Source of the DNA: SHZL01 sp035292625
GTDB lineage: Bacteria; Pseudomonadota; Gammaproteobacteria; Xanthomonadales; SZUA-36
Direction: 5' to 3'
DNA: 5,617 bases
NCBI GenBank assembly: GCA_035292625.1
Contig: DATDPS010000134.1
Coordinates: 1 to 5,617 of the forward strand
Position numbers and translations under genes: made by a program. Shown here piece by piece: positions 5,290 through 5,617 of this stretch. The notes beneath the pieces are model-generated. The model made no database searches and was not told the DNA's origin. It saw nothing but the letters and a program-made list of their open reading frames with translations. Positions within the stretch are counted from its first letter, which is position 1. Every line of letters begins with the position of its first letter.

Positions 5290-5617
5290 ATGAGCCAATT
5301 TAACCACACTGCACCCCACCTGACAGTCACCGGCCAGACCGCCGGGCAGACTGAAATCCTGACGGCGGAAGCCATGGCCTTTCTTGCCGCCCTGGTGGAT
5401 CAGTTTACTGCCGCAAAGAACCTGTTGCTGGCGCAAAGAAACGAACGCCAGGCGCGCATCAACCAGGGTGAAAAGCCGGATTTTCCCGCAGAAACGCGTG
5501 AGCAGCGCGAGCGTGAGTGGAAAGTAGCCGGTCTCCCGCAGGAGGCCCTCGACCGGCGCACGGAAATCACCGGCCCGGTCAGCCGCAAGATGGTCATCAA
5601 CGCGCTCAATTCGGGCG
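5290..5617 (+). CDS. aceB: Malate synthase A, 5' part (continues past the window)
   Basis: The first 109 codons are present. Malate synthase condenses glyoxylate with acetyl-CoA to form malate, the second step of the glyoxylate shunt, allowing growth on acetate or fatty acids. The recognisable N-terminal family features are the opening TAPHLTVTG, the ILTAEAMAFLAALVDQF helix, an ARINQGEKPDFPAETR linker, then EWKVAGLPQEALDRRTEITG and VSRKMVINALNSG. That last block sits just before the conserved metal-site region that lies outside the window. These features fit the single-domain A form (about 530 aa), not malate synthase G. The ATG at 5290 has GGAG at 5273-5276, somewhat far (13 bases). In many gammaproteobacteria isocitrate lyase (aceA) lies next to it, but that would be beyond the right edge. 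Confidence 0.95.
   Translation, partial: MSQFNHTAPHLTVTGQTAGQTEILTAEAMAFLAALVDQFTAAKNLLLAQRNERQARINQGEKPDFPAETREQREREWKVAGLPQEALDRRTEITGPVSRKMVINALNSG

Noticed and set aside
1..5617. tRNA, rRNA, CRISPR array, insertion sequence or integrase
   Set aside because: No cloverleaf, rRNA-like sequence, regularly spaced repeats, transposase or integrase motifs were seen on either strand.

Overview
The window is a piece of a GC-rich proteobacterial chromosome. A gammaproteobacterium is most likely, judging from a malate synthase A of the aceB type, a YncD/PqqU-like TonB-dependent receptor, a Tat-exported molybdenum hydroxylase and a HipA-family remnant. The species cannot be read from the sequence. 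All gene assignments rest on reading the translations and recalling family motifs; no database search was run.

Layout. (1) Positions 1-1120, minus strand: a two-gene operon for a molybdenum hydroxylase of the isoquinoline 1-oxidoreductase (IorAB) type. The complete [2Fe-2S] subunit (638-1120) is followed by the first 213 codons of the molybdopterin-binding subunit (641 to the left edge), joined by an ATGA overlap. (2) Positions 1121-1717: a gene graveyard. A 120-bp ungapped plus-strand fragment (1206-1325) matches the barrel-coding part of the intact TonB receptor gene downstream in this same window. It is followed by the C-terminal quarter of a HipA-family toxin kinase (1412-1717, minus) that has lost its N-terminus. 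(3) Positions 1718-3120, plus strand: a visibly AT-richer cassette. It has an AT-rich perfect palindrome at its promoter and two overlapping genes, a winged-helix DNA-binding protein (256 aa) and a small nucleotidyltransferase-fold protein (191 aa). This arrangement resembles type IV (AbiE-like) toxin-antitoxin or defence modules but is not classical AbiEi/AbiEii. (4) Positions 3156-5222, plus strand: a full-length 688-aa TonB-dependent outer-membrane receptor resembling E. coli YncD (PqqU). (5) Positions 5290-5617, plus strand: the first 109 codons of malate synthase A (aceB, glyoxylate shunt), with a plausible sigma70-type promoter just upstream.

Interpretation. The metabolic genes (molybdenum hydroxylase, receptor, aceB) look like ordinary chromosomal genes with no direct functional link. 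The most unusual part is 1121-3120. There a HipA-type locus and a receptor-gene duplicate have decayed, and a compositionally distinct winged-helix/nucleotidyltransferase pair begins about 75 bp from the point where HipA homology stops. This looks like turnover of one toxin-antitoxin-type module by another at an accessory hotspot beside a TonB receptor gene.
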